From an uncultured Collinsella sp. (GTDB taxonomy: Bacteria; Actinomycetota; Coriobacteriia; Coriobacteriales; Coriobacteriaceae): DNA of 64,000 bases. The notes beneath the pieces are model-generated. The model made no database searches. It saw nothing but the letters and a program-made list of their open reading frames with translations, and was not told the origin of the DNA. The stretch lies in NCBI GenBank assembly GCA_902492755.1, contig CABUNB010000001.1, positions 62,001-126,000 of the forward strand. Direction: 5' to 3'. The position numbers and the translations under genes were made by a program. Every line of letters starts with the position of its first letter. Positions within the stretch are counted from its first letter, which is position 1. Of this stretch, positions 32,350 through 41,291 are shown in pieces.

Positions 32350-33417
32350 TTACTTTTCCGCAGGAGCGGCAGCGCCACGCGAGCGCTCGTAAAACATGCC
32401 CATGAGTTCGCTACGACGCGAGACAGAGAGCTTCCGATAGATGCTGTGGACGTGTGCTTTGACCGTTCCCAACGAGATAACCAAGTCGTTTGCTATCTGC
32501 TGGTTTCCCTGTCCCGTCAGAACTCGAGACAATACTTCTTGCTCGCGCGGCGTGAGCTCGTAGAGCGCACAGAAATCGGCAATATTGCTGGCGCCCTGCT
32601 TCGCCGCGCGCTGCTCCGTCTCCAAGCGATACAAATCCAGACGATCGCGCACAAGCTGCTCGGTTCGCCGCACGTGGAACTCATCTTGATAGTGGCGTGC
32701 GTAGATAATGCAGGAAACCGCAAGACCGGCCCACAGAGCGTCCTCCATGATGTTGATCTTGCCCACATAAAACGGAACCGAACCGGAGTGCATATACATA
32801 GCTGCGTAGATAAGGTCCTCGCCAATCGAGGCTGCGTAGGCGCAAAGGCACAAAAGAAGCAGCGAACGCAAAAGATGCAGCGCGCGAGAATCAGCATCCT
32901 CCACGGGGGCGGAATGCGCCAAGCCCATCAGGCTCCAGGCACAAAGAGAAATCATGACCAAGGGATCGATAAAGAGAAATACCATGTCGGATACGATGCC
33001 CAGATAAACTGTCCCCGCCAAGCAACGAACCAGAGCGAGCACCGGGAAGAGAAGGAACAAAGCCGATCGTGCGGCACGCTTGGTCACATCACATGCCAGC
33101 AAATAGCAGAGGATCTCCTCGCCCATCTGAGAGAGCGTCTTCGCTATTCCAAAAAGGGTCAAAGCACCATGGGGGCCAAAGCTGCCTCCCGAAGAGAACG
33201 TCCCCGACACAAGGGGCGATCCCATATCGGCCACTCCTTCGAGGGCCAGCAGGGCCATGAGCATAGAGAGGTACGCAAAGCGCTTGCTCTCCGTCACGCC
33301 CCTGGTCACACCGCAGAAAAAGGCGGCACAGACAAAGAGGCAAAGGAAGAACACGTTGTAAAGATAGATATAAAACCCCACGAGCTTGTCCTCCCCTTTT
33401 GCCGCAATGGGACTCAT
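32350..33417 (-). CDS. Membrane-bound LuxR-family transcriptional regulator
   Basis: The protein has 355 residues. Seven or eight hydrophobic segments occupy residues about 15-245, followed by a linker and a GerE/LuxR helix-turn-helix at about 285-345 (LTPREQEVLSRVLTGQGNQ, then SLGTVKAHVHSIYRKL). There is no receiver domain, so signals are presumably sensed directly by the membrane part. Such regulators are expanded in Coriobacteriia and usually sit next to the catabolic gene they control. Here that would be the amidohydrolase/MATE operon immediately upstream. The ribosome site for the ATG at 33417 is weak. Confidence 0.88.
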   Translation of the reverse strand: MSPIAAKGEDKLVGFYIYLYNVFFLCLFVCAAFFCGVTRGVTESKRFAYLSMLMALLALEGVADMGSPLVSGTFSSGGSFGPHGALTLFGIAKTLSQMGEEILCYLLACDVTKRAARSALFLLFPVLALVRCLAGTVYLGIVSDMVFLFIDPLVMISLCAWSLMGLAHSAPVEDADSRALHLLRSLLLLCLCAYAASIGEDLIYAAMYMHSGSVPFYVGKINIMEDALWAGLAVSCIIYARHYQDEFHVRRTEQLVRDRLDLYRLETEQRAAKQGASNIADFCALYELTPREQEVLSRVLTGQGNQQIANDLVISLGTVKAHVHSIYRKLSVSRRSELMGMFYERSRGAAAPAEK

Positions 33418-33539
33418 GACTCATGATAGCGCAACGGTACCCCGCGGATATTCGAACCGGTCGCAACCCGCAAGAGACGGGCGGCAAGGCTCGAGTAACC
33501 CTACCGCCCGCAATTTATTGCAGAGTCCGATTGTTTGAT

Positions 33540-34952
33540 TTACATCTCTTCGGCAGCCGCAGCGCGAGCAGCCTCGAGAACCTCTTCGGGAAGCTCGACG
33601 CCCTCATCGGTGTTGTAGCCGTACTTCTGGGCACCCTTTTTGAGGAAGAAGAACGAAACCACAGCGGTAAAGGCCTCGGCAACGGTCAGAGCCAGCCACA
33701 CGCCGTCGCCGCCCATGACCATGGGAAGCACCAGCAGCAAAGCGATGGGAAGAACGAGCGAACGCAGGGTGGAGATGATGAGAGGCATCATCGTGTCGTT
33801 GAAGGCCGTGAGCATGTTCTGAATGCAGATATTAATGCCGACGAGGCCAGCGCAAGAGGCGAAGAGAATCCACTTCTGGGAGGCGAGGGTATATACGGGG
33901 TCGCCGGGGACCTGACCATAGACCAACAGGATCGGCTTCATCATAACGATACCCAGGACAGCAATAACGACGATGAGGATAGCGCTCAGACGACGGTACT
34001 TCTGGTACGTGCCGTGAATCTTCTTGGGATCGTTTTCGCCGATCTGATAGCTAATGATCGGCGTAGCGCCCTTACCAAAGCCAATGAACGGGCCAACGAA
34101 GAGGAACTGCACATACAGGAAGATTGCGGCAACGGCGACGCCGTCGGCTCCAAAGTACTTCATGGCCTGGATGTTGTAGATAGCGGTCATGAAGCCGGTG
34201 GCGGCACTGTAGATAAAGTCTGCGAGACCGATCTTGCAGCTCTCGGCGATATTCTTCGCAGGACAGGCCGGCGAGTCATAATGCAGGACGCTGCTCTTGG
34301 AGAAGATGACGACTGCAGAAGCGATGGCGGCAAAGGCAGAGCCGGTACCAAAGCCAAGAGCTGCACCCGTGGTGCCCAGACCAAGCGTACCCTGGTAGAC
34401 AACGTCCATGCCCAGCGTGACCAGACCACCAAGGATGGTGATCACCATGCAATGCGTGGGCTTACCGGCAGTGAGCAGCCACATCTGGAAACCGAGCTGG
34501 ATGGTGTAGAGCGGCATGAAGAAGCGGTGCACGTTCCAATAGGTGGTGCAGACGGGAGCGAGGCCTGCGTCAGCGCCCATGAAGTACCACACCTGGTCGC
34601 CAGCAAAGCTGATAGCAAAACCCCAAACGGTGGCGATGATAGTCGAGATGAGCAAAACGCAGGTAAACGTCTGGTTCGCCTCACGGGTCTTCTTCTCGCC
34701 CAAAAGCTTGCCCAGGAGGGCCGCGGAACCGCCAGAGAACAGGAAGGCGATGGCCTCTACCACCGCCTGAGCGGGATAGACGATATTAATGGCCGAAAGC
34801 GTCGCCGTACTGTTGAAGTTGGTGGCGATTGCGGTGTCGAAAATCTGATAGATACCGGTCCAAAGCTGCAGCAGGATCGAGGGGGCAGCAAAGAGGAACA
34901 GCCCGATGAGCGTGTAGTTACGCGCGAGCTTGTTGGGGTTGGTCTCTTCCAT
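33540..34952 (-). CDS. MATE-family efflux transporter
   Basis: The protein has 470 residues from the ATG at 34952 (MEETNPNK), with GGAAGG 8 nt upstream. The frame is open further upstream into the amidohydrolase gene, but that is not likely to be translated as part of this protein. Twelve hydrophobic helices form two halves of the MatE fold: ALSAINIVYPAQAVVEAIAFLF in the first half, and DGVAVAAIFLYVQFLF and FGKGATPIISYQIGEND in the second. The start is one base past the stop of the amidohydrolase gene, so the two are cotranslated. It is probably an Na+- or H+-driven exporter of a product or analogue of the hydrolase substrate (inference). Confidence 0.88.
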   Translation of the reverse strand: MEETNPNKLARNYTLIGLFLFAAPSILLQLWTGIYQIFDTAIATNFNSTATLSAINIVYPAQAVVEAIAFLFSGGSAALLGKLLGEKKTREANQTFTCVLLISTIIATVWGFAISFAGDQVWYFMGADAGLAPVCTTYWNVHRFFMPLYTIQLGFQMWLLTAGKPTHCMVITILGGLVTLGMDVVYQGTLGLGTTGAALGFGTGSAFAAIASAVVIFSKSSVLHYDSPACPAKNIAESCKIGLADFIYSAATGFMTAIYNIQAMKYFGADGVAVAAIFLYVQFLFVGPFIGFGKGATPIISYQIGENDPKKIHGTYQKYRRLSAILIVVIAVLGIVMMKPILLVYGQVPGDPVYTLASQKWILFASCAGLVGINICIQNMLTAFNDTMMPLIISTLRSLVLPIALLLVLPMVMGGDGVWLALTVAEAFTAVVSFFFLKKGAQKYGYNTDEGVELPEEVLEAARAAAAEEM

Positions 34953-34953
34953 C

Positions 34954-36594
34954 CTACTCGCCTTCCTTCTCGTACATGGTCTTACCGTCAATGACAGTCA
35001 TAAGGCACTTGGCCTCATGGATGGTATGGGGATCGATGGCCGTGATATCGCGGTCCATGAGCACGAAGTCGGCCTCCTTGCCCACCTCGATGGAGCCGAT
35101 GCGCTTCTCAAGGAAGTTCTGATACGCTCCGTTGATGGTGCCGGCACAGATCATGTCCTCAACCGACACGCGCTGGTTCGGGTCGAGCACGGTCTCTTCC
35201 GAAGCGTCGCCGGGCGCGCAGCGGGTCACGCCGACCTCCAAGCCCTCCATGGGATCGGGGTTTGACACGGGGAAGTCGGTCGCCGAAGTGACAATCATGC
35301 CGCGGTCCCAGAACTTCTTGAGCGGGTACTCGGACTCAGCACGGTCGCCGAGCTGAGCGTGCTCCAGGGACTCATAGCACACGGGGTCCTTGAAGTGCCA
35401 TGTGGGATTGGCGCAAGCGATACCCTTGAGCGCGGCAAAACGATCGATGTCCTCGTCGCGCATGACCTGCAGGTGCGTAATGGTCGGGCGCCAGTCATCT
35501 TTCGGATCGGTTGCCTGGGCATATTCAAAACCGTCGAGCGCCATGGAGATGGCCGCGTCGCCGATAGCGTGCACATGCACCTGGAAGCCCTTTTCCTTGG
35601 CATAGCGAACCATGGCGTTGTAATCGCCGGGCTCGCAGTTGGGAACGCCGCGGAAACCGGGCTTGTCGGTGTACTCATCCAGCAGATAGGCGGTACCGGA
35701 CTCGATGACACCATCGAGCACGAACTTGATGTTGTTGCACTGATAGTGTTCGCCATGATAGGAATCGCGAACCTTGGCGCAGCGATCGATCTTGTCGAGG
35801 CCCTCGTGCTCGGGCTTGCAATAGAAGCCGGAGGTTACCTTGAGCTTGAGCTTACCCTCGATGTCGAGCTCCTCGAGAGCAATTTGAGCATTGACCTCAT
35901 CGCGAAGAATCGGCTCGTAAATATTGGTAATACCGACCGCAAGCAAGTCCTCCTGCAACGTAAGAATGGCGCTCTTGAACTCTTCGACCGTATAGGAACG
36001 AATCGCCTTGAAGACATCGTTCATGGCCCAATCGCGCACAAGACCCGTAGGCTCCTGCGTCTCGGGATCCAAAACGATGGTTCCAGCCTCCTGGCTCACA
36101 AAGCCGCGACCGATGCCGGCCTTCTCGAGGCACTTGCTGTTGACCCAATAGGAGTGGCCATCGTAGGAACCGATAAGCATCGGCACGTCCGGACACACTG
36201 CATCCAGCAGCTCCTTGGCCTGAATCTTGCCCTCGTTCTCGAACACGGCGTTGTCCCAACCCATGCCCTTATAGAACTCGCGGCCGGGATGCTCTTCGAC
36301 ATACTTGCGGATGGTTTCCACGTACTCGTCCACGGTCTCGAGACCCATAATGTCGATCTCGTAGGCAAACTGGCCAGCGCCAGACGAAAAATGCATATGT
36401 GCGTCGCAGAAGCCCGGCATGAACATGCCGTCGCCCGCCTCGATCAGCTTGGTGTCGGGACCGACGTACTCGCTCACCCCCGCCTCGTCACCCACATAGA
36501 CGAAAACGCCATCCTTAATCGCTACTGCCTGAGCCGTAAACTCTGCGCGATTGGACGTGAACACCTTCCCCTTAAGTACGGTATCCGCTTGCAT
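34954..36594 (-). CDS. Metal-dependent amidohydrolase, YtcJ-like
   Basis: The protein has 546 residues of the Amidohydro_3 family. Metal and catalytic motifs: GFCDAHMHF (His-x-His, about 61-69), VHVHAIGDAA (about 345-354), THLQVMRDEDIDRF and SATDFPVSNPDP (Asp). A C-terminal small beta domain (IGSIEVGKEADFVLMDRD) is present, as is usual. The start has AAAGGAG 7 nt upstream. Family members hydrolyse amide or related C-N bonds. The substrate is unknown, and the coupling to a MATE exporter and a membrane LuxR regulator suggests an inducible response to an exogenous compound. Confidence 0.9.
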   Translation of the reverse strand: MQADTVLKGKVFTSNRAEFTAQAVAIKDGVFVYVGDEAGVSEYVGPDTKLIEAGDGMFMPGFCDAHMHFSSGAGQFAYEIDIMGLETVDEYVETIRKYVEEHPGREFYKGMGWDNAVFENEGKIQAKELLDAVCPDVPMLIGSYDGHSYWVNSKCLEKAGIGRGFVSQEAGTIVLDPETQEPTGLVRDWAMNDVFKAIRSYTVEEFKSAILTLQEDLLAVGITNIYEPILRDEVNAQIALEELDIEGKLKLKVTSGFYCKPEHEGLDKIDRCAKVRDSYHGEHYQCNNIKFVLDGVIESGTAYLLDEYTDKPGFRGVPNCEPGDYNAMVRYAKEKGFQVHVHAIGDAAISMALDGFEYAQATDPKDDWRPTITHLQVMRDEDIDRFAALKGIACANPTWHFKDPVCYESLEHAQLGDRAESEYPLKKFWDRGMIVTSATDFPVSNPDPMEGLEVGVTRCAPGDASEETVLDPNQRVSVEDMICAGTINGAYQNFLEKRIGSIEVGKEADFVLMDRDITAIDPHTIHEAKCLMTVIDGKTMYEKEGE

Positions 36595-36955
36595 CGCAAA
36601 CTCCTTTCCTGTGACCCGCCTCTTAGTTCAAAACGGATTTCGCAGGGAAGATTACGGTCGGAAAGGAGGTTTATTCCATGCGCCAAACGGTCAATTTCAC
36701 TCAACCTTAGTTGTACAAGCAGATTATTTTGGCAGGTAAAAAGCTCTATTTCATTCTTCGGTGCCATAACACCACGTCCCGTTCGCGCGAGGAGAACGAC
36801 CGTTCACGGCTCGCATAGGATACGCTTTAGCGCTCTTATACCCCTAGGGTTTACCCTCCGTCTATCCATTGTCGATAGTCGTATTGAGCCCATGGCGCCC
36901 CTCGGCGGCGCCCAGTGCCCAAACGGCAAGTCCGTGTCTGCCGCCGCGAGGCCGC
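36595..36955. other. Gene-free 361-nt spacer upstream of the amidohydrolase
   Basis: The region should hold the promoter of the leftward amidohydrolase operon and the 3' end of the ecfTA transcript. On the plus strand a good ribosome site (AAAGGAGG at 36661) precedes a 10-codon frame, which I consider fortuitous. GC-rich dyads (GGCGCCCCTCGGCGGCGCC, about 36895) near the ecfA stop may terminate that transcript. I see no RNA gene. Confidence 0.45.
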
Positions 36956-38599
36956 CTACGCCCTATAGAACACGTTGTCGGCAAAGAAATCGGCCGGGGG
37001 CTCCATACAGGCGATCTCGCCGTCGAACATCATGGCGATGTCGTCGGCGACCTGCTCCGCGAAATCTAGGTCGTGCATGGCCATGACGACGGTGCCGCCC
37101 GCCTGCGCGTGGCCACGCAGTGCGTGAGCGATAATGCGGCGGCTGGCCAGGTCCAGGCCCTTGGTGGGCTCATCGAGCAGTAGCAGCTCGGGACCGATCA
37201 ACAGCAGTTTTGTCAACGCAAGCAGCTGGCGTTGACCGCCCGAAAGGTCATACGGATGACGCGCCTCCAAGCCCGCCAGCCCCAGGCGCGCCGCCTGCTC
37301 CTGCGCTGTGGCCTCGTCGTATCCGCAGGTCGAAGCCCATTCCATCAGCTCGTCGCGCACCGTCTCGGCGACCAGCAACGCCTTGGGGTTTTGCGGCAGT
37401 AGCGCCGCCGAAGCCGCCCCACGAACCATGCGGCCGCGCTGCAGCTTAGCCGTCTTGGCCAACACCGAGAGCATCGTCGACTTGCCGCAACCGTTTCCGC
37501 CCACAATCGCGTGTACCGCGCCGGCCGAAAACGTCACGTCGAGTCCGCGCAGCACCCAATCGGACGCGCGGTCGTAGCGAAACCAGCCTTCCGACAGGGT
37601 GGTAGCCGACCCGCCGTGCATTTTTTGGAGTATTCTGTTTCCATCCGCGCGCGAGGAAGCTTCCGGACCGTTCTCTAGCGACATTTGCGCCACAAATTCG
37701 GACGATTTGTCCATTTTCTGGGTATTTTTCGCACCCGATACGTCCTCAGACGGCTCCAGAGAGCCCAAATTGCCCTCGCGCCTGCAGAATACTCCGTTTT
37801 TTGCACATCGGGTGGCACCCCACCCCAACATGCCATCGGAAAACAGCGATTCTCGGCGTCCCAAAGAAGCCATATCCGCCACTTCGCGAACGCGGCCGTC
37901 CTCAATCCGATACGCGCACGTCGCATATTCGAGCATCGGGCGCGGCTGGTGCGTTGCCACGACGACCGTGCAGCCCAACTCGCGGTTCACGCGAAACAGC
38001 GCATGTAGAAAATTCTTCTCGGCAACGGGATCGAGCTGAGACGTGGGTTCGTCGAGCAACAGCACGCGCGGACGCAGCGCCAGAACGGCAGCCAACGACA
38101 GTAGCTGTTTGCGACCGCCCGAAAGCGTATCGGTATCGCGGTGGAGCCAATCCTCCATCCCAAAGAAATAGCTGGTCTCGGCAACGCGACGGCGCATCTC
38201 GTCGTGCGCTAGCCCCAAGTTTTCCAGGCCAAACGCCATCTCGTGCCACACGGTCTCGCACACAATCTGGTTCTCGGGATCCTGAAACACGTAGCCCACG
38301 CGCTCCGCAGACGCGCGCACGTCCATGTCGGCAACGTCTTCGCCCAGCACACGCAGCTCGCCTGCGCACTCGCCCGCCGGGGCGATCTCGGGCTTGAGCA
38401 GCGAGAGCAGCGTCGACTTACCTGATCCGGTACCACCAACCAGCAGCGCAAACGCACCTTGGGGAACGACCCAGCCAAGCCCCTCGAGCACCGGCGCCCC
38501 AGCCCCGGGGTAGGCAAAGCGAAGGCCCCGCACTTCAATCGCCGGCGCATCCGAGCCGCACGCCGCACCCGGCACCGAGCCCCTATCCAACCGAGCCAT
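36956..38599 (-). CDS. ecfA: Energy-coupling factor transporter ATPase, two fused ABC domains
   Basis: The protein has 547 residues. The first ABC domain (about 20-255) has Walker A GGTGSGKST, Q-loop FQDPENQ, signature LSGGRKQ and Walker B LLLDEPTSQLD. The second (about 330-540) has GGNGCGKST, LSGGQRQ and LLLDEPTKGLD. It is thus EcfA and EcfA' in one chain. The two domains are joined by a linker of about 70 residues that is low in hydrophobicity and encoded by an AT-richer segment. The start overlaps the ecfT stop (TGATG). It powers an ECF importer with EcfT and an S component, perhaps the one at 30886-31587. Confidence 0.9.
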   Translation of the reverse strand: MARLDRGSVPGAACGSDAPAIEVRGLRFAYPGAGAPVLEGLGWVVPQGAFALLVGGTGSGKSTLLSLLKPEIAPAGECAGELRVLGEDVADMDVRASAERVGYVFQDPENQIVCETVWHEMAFGLENLGLAHDEMRRRVAETSYFFGMEDWLHRDTDTLSGGRKQLLSLAAVLALRPRVLLLDEPTSQLDPVAEKNFLHALFRVNRELGCTVVVATHQPRPMLEYATCAYRIEDGRVREVADMASLGRRESLFSDGMLGWGATRCAKNGVFCRREGNLGSLEPSEDVSGAKNTQKMDKSSEFVAQMSLENGPEASSRADGNRILQKMHGGSATTLSEGWFRYDRASDWVLRGLDVTFSAGAVHAIVGGNGCGKSTMLSVLAKTAKLQRGRMVRGAASAALLPQNPKALLVAETVRDELMEWASTCGYDEATAQEQAARLGLAGLEARHPYDLSGGQRQLLALTKLLLIGPELLLLDEPTKGLDLASRRIIAHALRGHAQAGGTVVMAMHDLDFAEQVADDIAMMFDGEIACMEPPADFFADNVFYRA

Positions 38600-39486
38600 C
38601 AGCCAAACCTCTTCTCGTCAATCGCGCGCAGCACGCAAGGCAGCGCCATCCAGGCAGCGTATACAACATAGCCCGGCCATGGCGCCGGCACCGAGAGCTG
38701 CGGGTAAAACGAATACTGCGTCGTCGCGGTCCACGCCACCGCCACCGCGGCGGCTCCAAACAGCGCGAGCAAAACCAGTACAACAACATCGCTGCGCCTC
38801 ACCCGATACCGCGCGTACGTCGTGCGGCGCGCGACCGCACCCCACCCACGCGAGCGCATGGCATCCGCGCGCTCCAGCGAATCTTCCATGCCCCAGCCCA
38901 TCAGCACGCTCGACGCCCGCAAGCGCGAGCGCACGGGGTCGGTAGGCGCGCGCCCCGGCACATCAATCGCGTCCTGCACCGCCAGCACGGCGCGACCGCG
39001 GCGCAAAAACTGCGGGATCAGTCGCATGCACATCGAGATCATGAGCGCGATTACCGGCGCGGCGTTGCCCAGCAGCGCAAGCACCTTGTCGTATTCGAGC
39101 ATCGACGCCGCGGCCTCAAACCACAGCACGCTCGCCACAAACAGCCCACCCATGCACAGACCGTACACCATGCTCTCCAAATACACCGCGTGCATGCCAA
39201 TGCGGAACAGCTCCGTCGAGCCCGATGCGCTAAACAGCGGGTTGACCAGCGCAATGATCAAAATCACCGGCAGCTGCCAGCGCAGTGCGCCCAGCGTGCG
39301 CGCCGCGCCGCGCGTCGCGAACCCGTACGCCAGTCCGCCCACGAGCGACAGCGCAATCAACACCGGCTGCATCGAGAACATGGTGAGCCCCAGCGTCAGC
39401 ACTATATAGAGAGCCGGCACCGCCGGATGCGACATCGAGAATGCCGCCACGGGCTCGGTGCCCGAACCCTCTCGCATGTTGCCCAT
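38599..39486 (-). CDS. ecfT: Energy-coupling factor transporter transmembrane protein EcfT
   Basis: The protein has 295 residues if started at the ATG at 39486 (MGNMREGSG). The ATG at 39477 is possible and the frame is open to 39657; no start has a strong ribosome site. Four or more helices lie at about 20-120 and near the C-terminus. The cytoplasmic coupling region carries the Ala-Arg-Gly-type motifs ADAMRSRGWG and RLIPQFLRRGRAVL, which bind the ATPases. The gene overlaps ecfA. No S-component gene precedes it; only a 33-codon fragment that looks like the end of a membrane protein (39506-39607) does. Confidence 0.85.
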   Translation of the reverse strand: MGNMREGSGTEPVAAFSMSHPAVPALYIVLTLGLTMFSMQPVLIALSLVGGLAYGFATRGAARTLGALRWQLPVILIIALVNPLFSASGSTELFRIGMHAVYLESMVYGLCMGGLFVASVLWFEAAASMLEYDKVLALLGNAAPVIALMISMCMRLIPQFLRRGRAVLAVQDAIDVPGRAPTDPVRSRLRASSVLMGWGMEDSLERADAMRSRGWGAVARRTTYARYRVRRSDVVVLVLLALFGAAAVAVAWTATTQYSFYPQLSVPAPWPGYVVYAAWMALPCVLRAIDEKRFG

Positions 39487-39505
39487 AGGCACCCCCGCTC
39501 TCCCG

Positions 39506-39607
39506 CTAAATAGCCAACGCCGAAGCGCCGCCAGCACCGACCGCAAGCAGCACAAACGCCGCGACGGCAGCCCAAACCTCGGCCGTGGCGCGCCAATCGT
39601 TACGCGC
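39506..39607 (-). pseudogene. Possible C-terminal remnant of a membrane protein (ECF S component?)
   Basis: In one minus-strand frame the 33 codons before a TAG read as a typical final transmembrane helix, VWAAVAAFVLLAVGAGG, ending SALAI, and the frame is closed upstream by a TGA. There is no start codon or ribosome site. It directly precedes ecfT, where an S-component gene is expected in such operons. A decayed S-component gene is a plausible but unproven reading. Confidence 0.35.
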
Positions 39608-39685
39608 TCATCATATGCCTGCGGTATCATATTGCGCCGTGTATCGTTTCCAAACACACGTCTCTATAACGTAACAGGAGATCAC

Positions 39686-41098
39686 ATGGACGCAACCGCA
39701 ATTATCCTCGCTGCCGGCGAGGGCACCCGCATGAAGTCGAACCACTGCAAGGTTTCGCACAAGATCCTGGGCAAGCCCATGGTTCAGTGGATCGTCGACG
39801 CCACCATCAAGGCCGGCTGCAGCCGCGTCGTGGTCGTCATCGGCAGCCACGCCGACGAGATGCGCGCCCTCATCGACGGCGCCTACGCCAACAGCGCCAC
39901 CAAGGTCGAGTGCGTCGAGCAGACCGAGCGCCTGGGCACCGGCCATGCCGTAAAGGTCGCGCTCGAGGCCTGCGGCATCGCTGAGGGCCCGGTCGTCGTG
40001 CTCAACGGCGACCTGCCGCTCATCACCGCCGACACCGTCGCCAAGTTCGCGCAGACCGTCGCCACCGGCGAGCTCGCCTGCACCGTCATGACCATGACCC
40101 CGCCCGACCCCTTTGGCTACGGCCGCATCAAGCTGGGCGCCGACGGTCAGATCGAGCGCATCATCGAGCAGAAGGACTGCACGCCCGAGCAGGCCGCCAC
40201 GCTGTTGGAGTGCAACGCCGGCTGCTACGCCTTCGACGGCGCACAGCTCGCCGCCCACATTAACGAGATCGGCAACGACAACGCGCAGTCCGAGTACTAC
40301 CTGCCCGACATGCTCGAGATCCTCAAAGGTCACGGCCAGGCAGTCTCCATCTTCCACTGCGATGACTACCGCGACGGCCTGGGCGTCAACAGCCGCATCC
40401 AGCTCGCACAGCTCACCGCCATCGCACGTGACCGCATCAACGAGCACTGGATGGCCGAGGGCGTTACCTTCATCGATCCCACGCAGGCCTGGATCGGCCC
40501 CGATGCCGTTATCGGCCGCGATACCGTCGTGTGGCCGCAGACGCATCTGATCGGCCACGTCACCGTGGGCGAGGAGTGCCAGCTCGGCCCCAACAGCCGC
40601 CTCACCGACACCACCGTCGGCAGCGGCTGCACCATCGATGAGACCATCGCCATCGAGGCCGTCATCGAGAACGGCGTCGACTGCGGCCCGCGCGCCTACC
40701 TGCGCCCGGGCACCCACATGCTCGACGGCTCCAAGGCCGGCACGCACGTGGAAATCAAGAAGTCCACGATCGGCGAGGGCTCCAAGGTGCCGCACCTGTC
40801 CTATATCGGCGACACCACCATGGGCTCCGGCGTCAACGTGGGCGCGGGTTCCATCACCTGCAACTACGACGGCGTCCACAAGCACAAGACCGTTATTGGC
40901 AAGGATGCCTTCATCGGTTCCGACACCATGATGGTCGCGCCCGCTCAAATCGGCGACGGTGCACTCGTGGCCGCCGGCTCCGTCATCACCGAGCCGGTCC
41001 CGGCAGACGCGCTCGGTCTGGGCCGCGCCCGTCAGGTAAATATTGAGGGCTGGGCCGCCGATTACCGCCGCCGCCTGCACGAGGACGACGAGGTATAA
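39686..41098 (+). CDS. glmU: Bifunctional UDP-GlcNAc pyrophosphorylase / glucosamine-1-P acetyltransferase
   Basis: The protein has 470 residues from the ATG at 39686, with CAGGAG 5 nt upstream. The N-terminal nucleotidyltransferase has LAAGEGTRMKS (about 8-18), LNGDLPLI and the GYGRI block. The C-terminal left-handed beta-helix (about 255-450) has hexapeptide repeats and acetyl-CoA/active-site motifs RAYLRPGT, VEIKKS, GSGVNVGAGSITCNYDG and TMMVAPAQIGDGA. Both halves look intact. It makes UDP-N-acetylglucosamine for peptidoglycan and wall polymers. It is followed by a terminator and then prs, a common neighbour order in Gram-positives. Confidence 0.97.
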   Translation: MDATAIILAAGEGTRMKSNHCKVSHKILGKPMVQWIVDATIKAGCSRVVVVIGSHADEMRALIDGAYANSATKVECVEQTERLGTGHAVKVALEACGIAEGPVVVLNGDLPLITADTVAKFAQTVATGELACTVMTMTPPDPFGYGRIKLGADGQIERIIEQKDCTPEQAATLLECNAGCYAFDGAQLAAHINEIGNDNAQSEYYLPDMLEILKGHGQAVSIFHCDDYRDGLGVNSRIQLAQLTAIARDRINEHWMAEGVTFIDPTQAWIGPDAVIGRDTVVWPQTHLIGHVTVGEECQLGPNSRLTDTTVGSGCTIDETIAIEAVIENGVDCGPRAYLRPGTHMLDGSKAGTHVEIKKSTIGEGSKVPHLSYIGDTTMGSGVNVGAGSITCNYDGVHKHKTVIGKDAFIGSDTMMVAPAQIGDGALVAAGSVITEPVPADALGLGRARQVNIEGWAADYRRRLHEDDEV

Positions 41099-41113
41099 CG
41101 TTTTACCAAGCAC

Positions 41114-41148
41114 AAAAGGAGCTGTTCCCATGGGGACGGCTCCTTTTT
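41114..41148 (+). terminator. Rho-independent terminator after glmU
   Basis: AAAAGGAGC and GCTCCTTTTT enclose GTTCCCATGGGGAC, which itself pairs, and a T run follows. It is 15 nt past the glmU stop. Some read-through into prs is possible. Confidence 0.8.
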
Positions 41149-41291
41149 CTATGCTGACCTGCGCGACCGGATGAGTGGTCGGTTCGTGTCCGTTGACGGT
41201 AAAGACGTTATCAAGACTCGATAAACCCCGCCGCGCGGTTACAATGCAAAAAGGCATCTATATGGCATTCGATGTATAAAGGAGAAGGGTA

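Noticed and set aside
36661..36711. Plus-strand 10-codon leader peptide with a strong ribosome site
   Set aside because: No downstream gene in that direction, no regulatory codon run and no attenuator; it lies in the promoter region of a leftward gene. Probably chance.
39611..41257. A 548-codon open frame on the minus strand, opposite glmU
   Set aside because: glmU on the plus strand is complete with all motifs. The opposite frame is a Val/Gly/Asp/His-rich shadow without recognisable domains.
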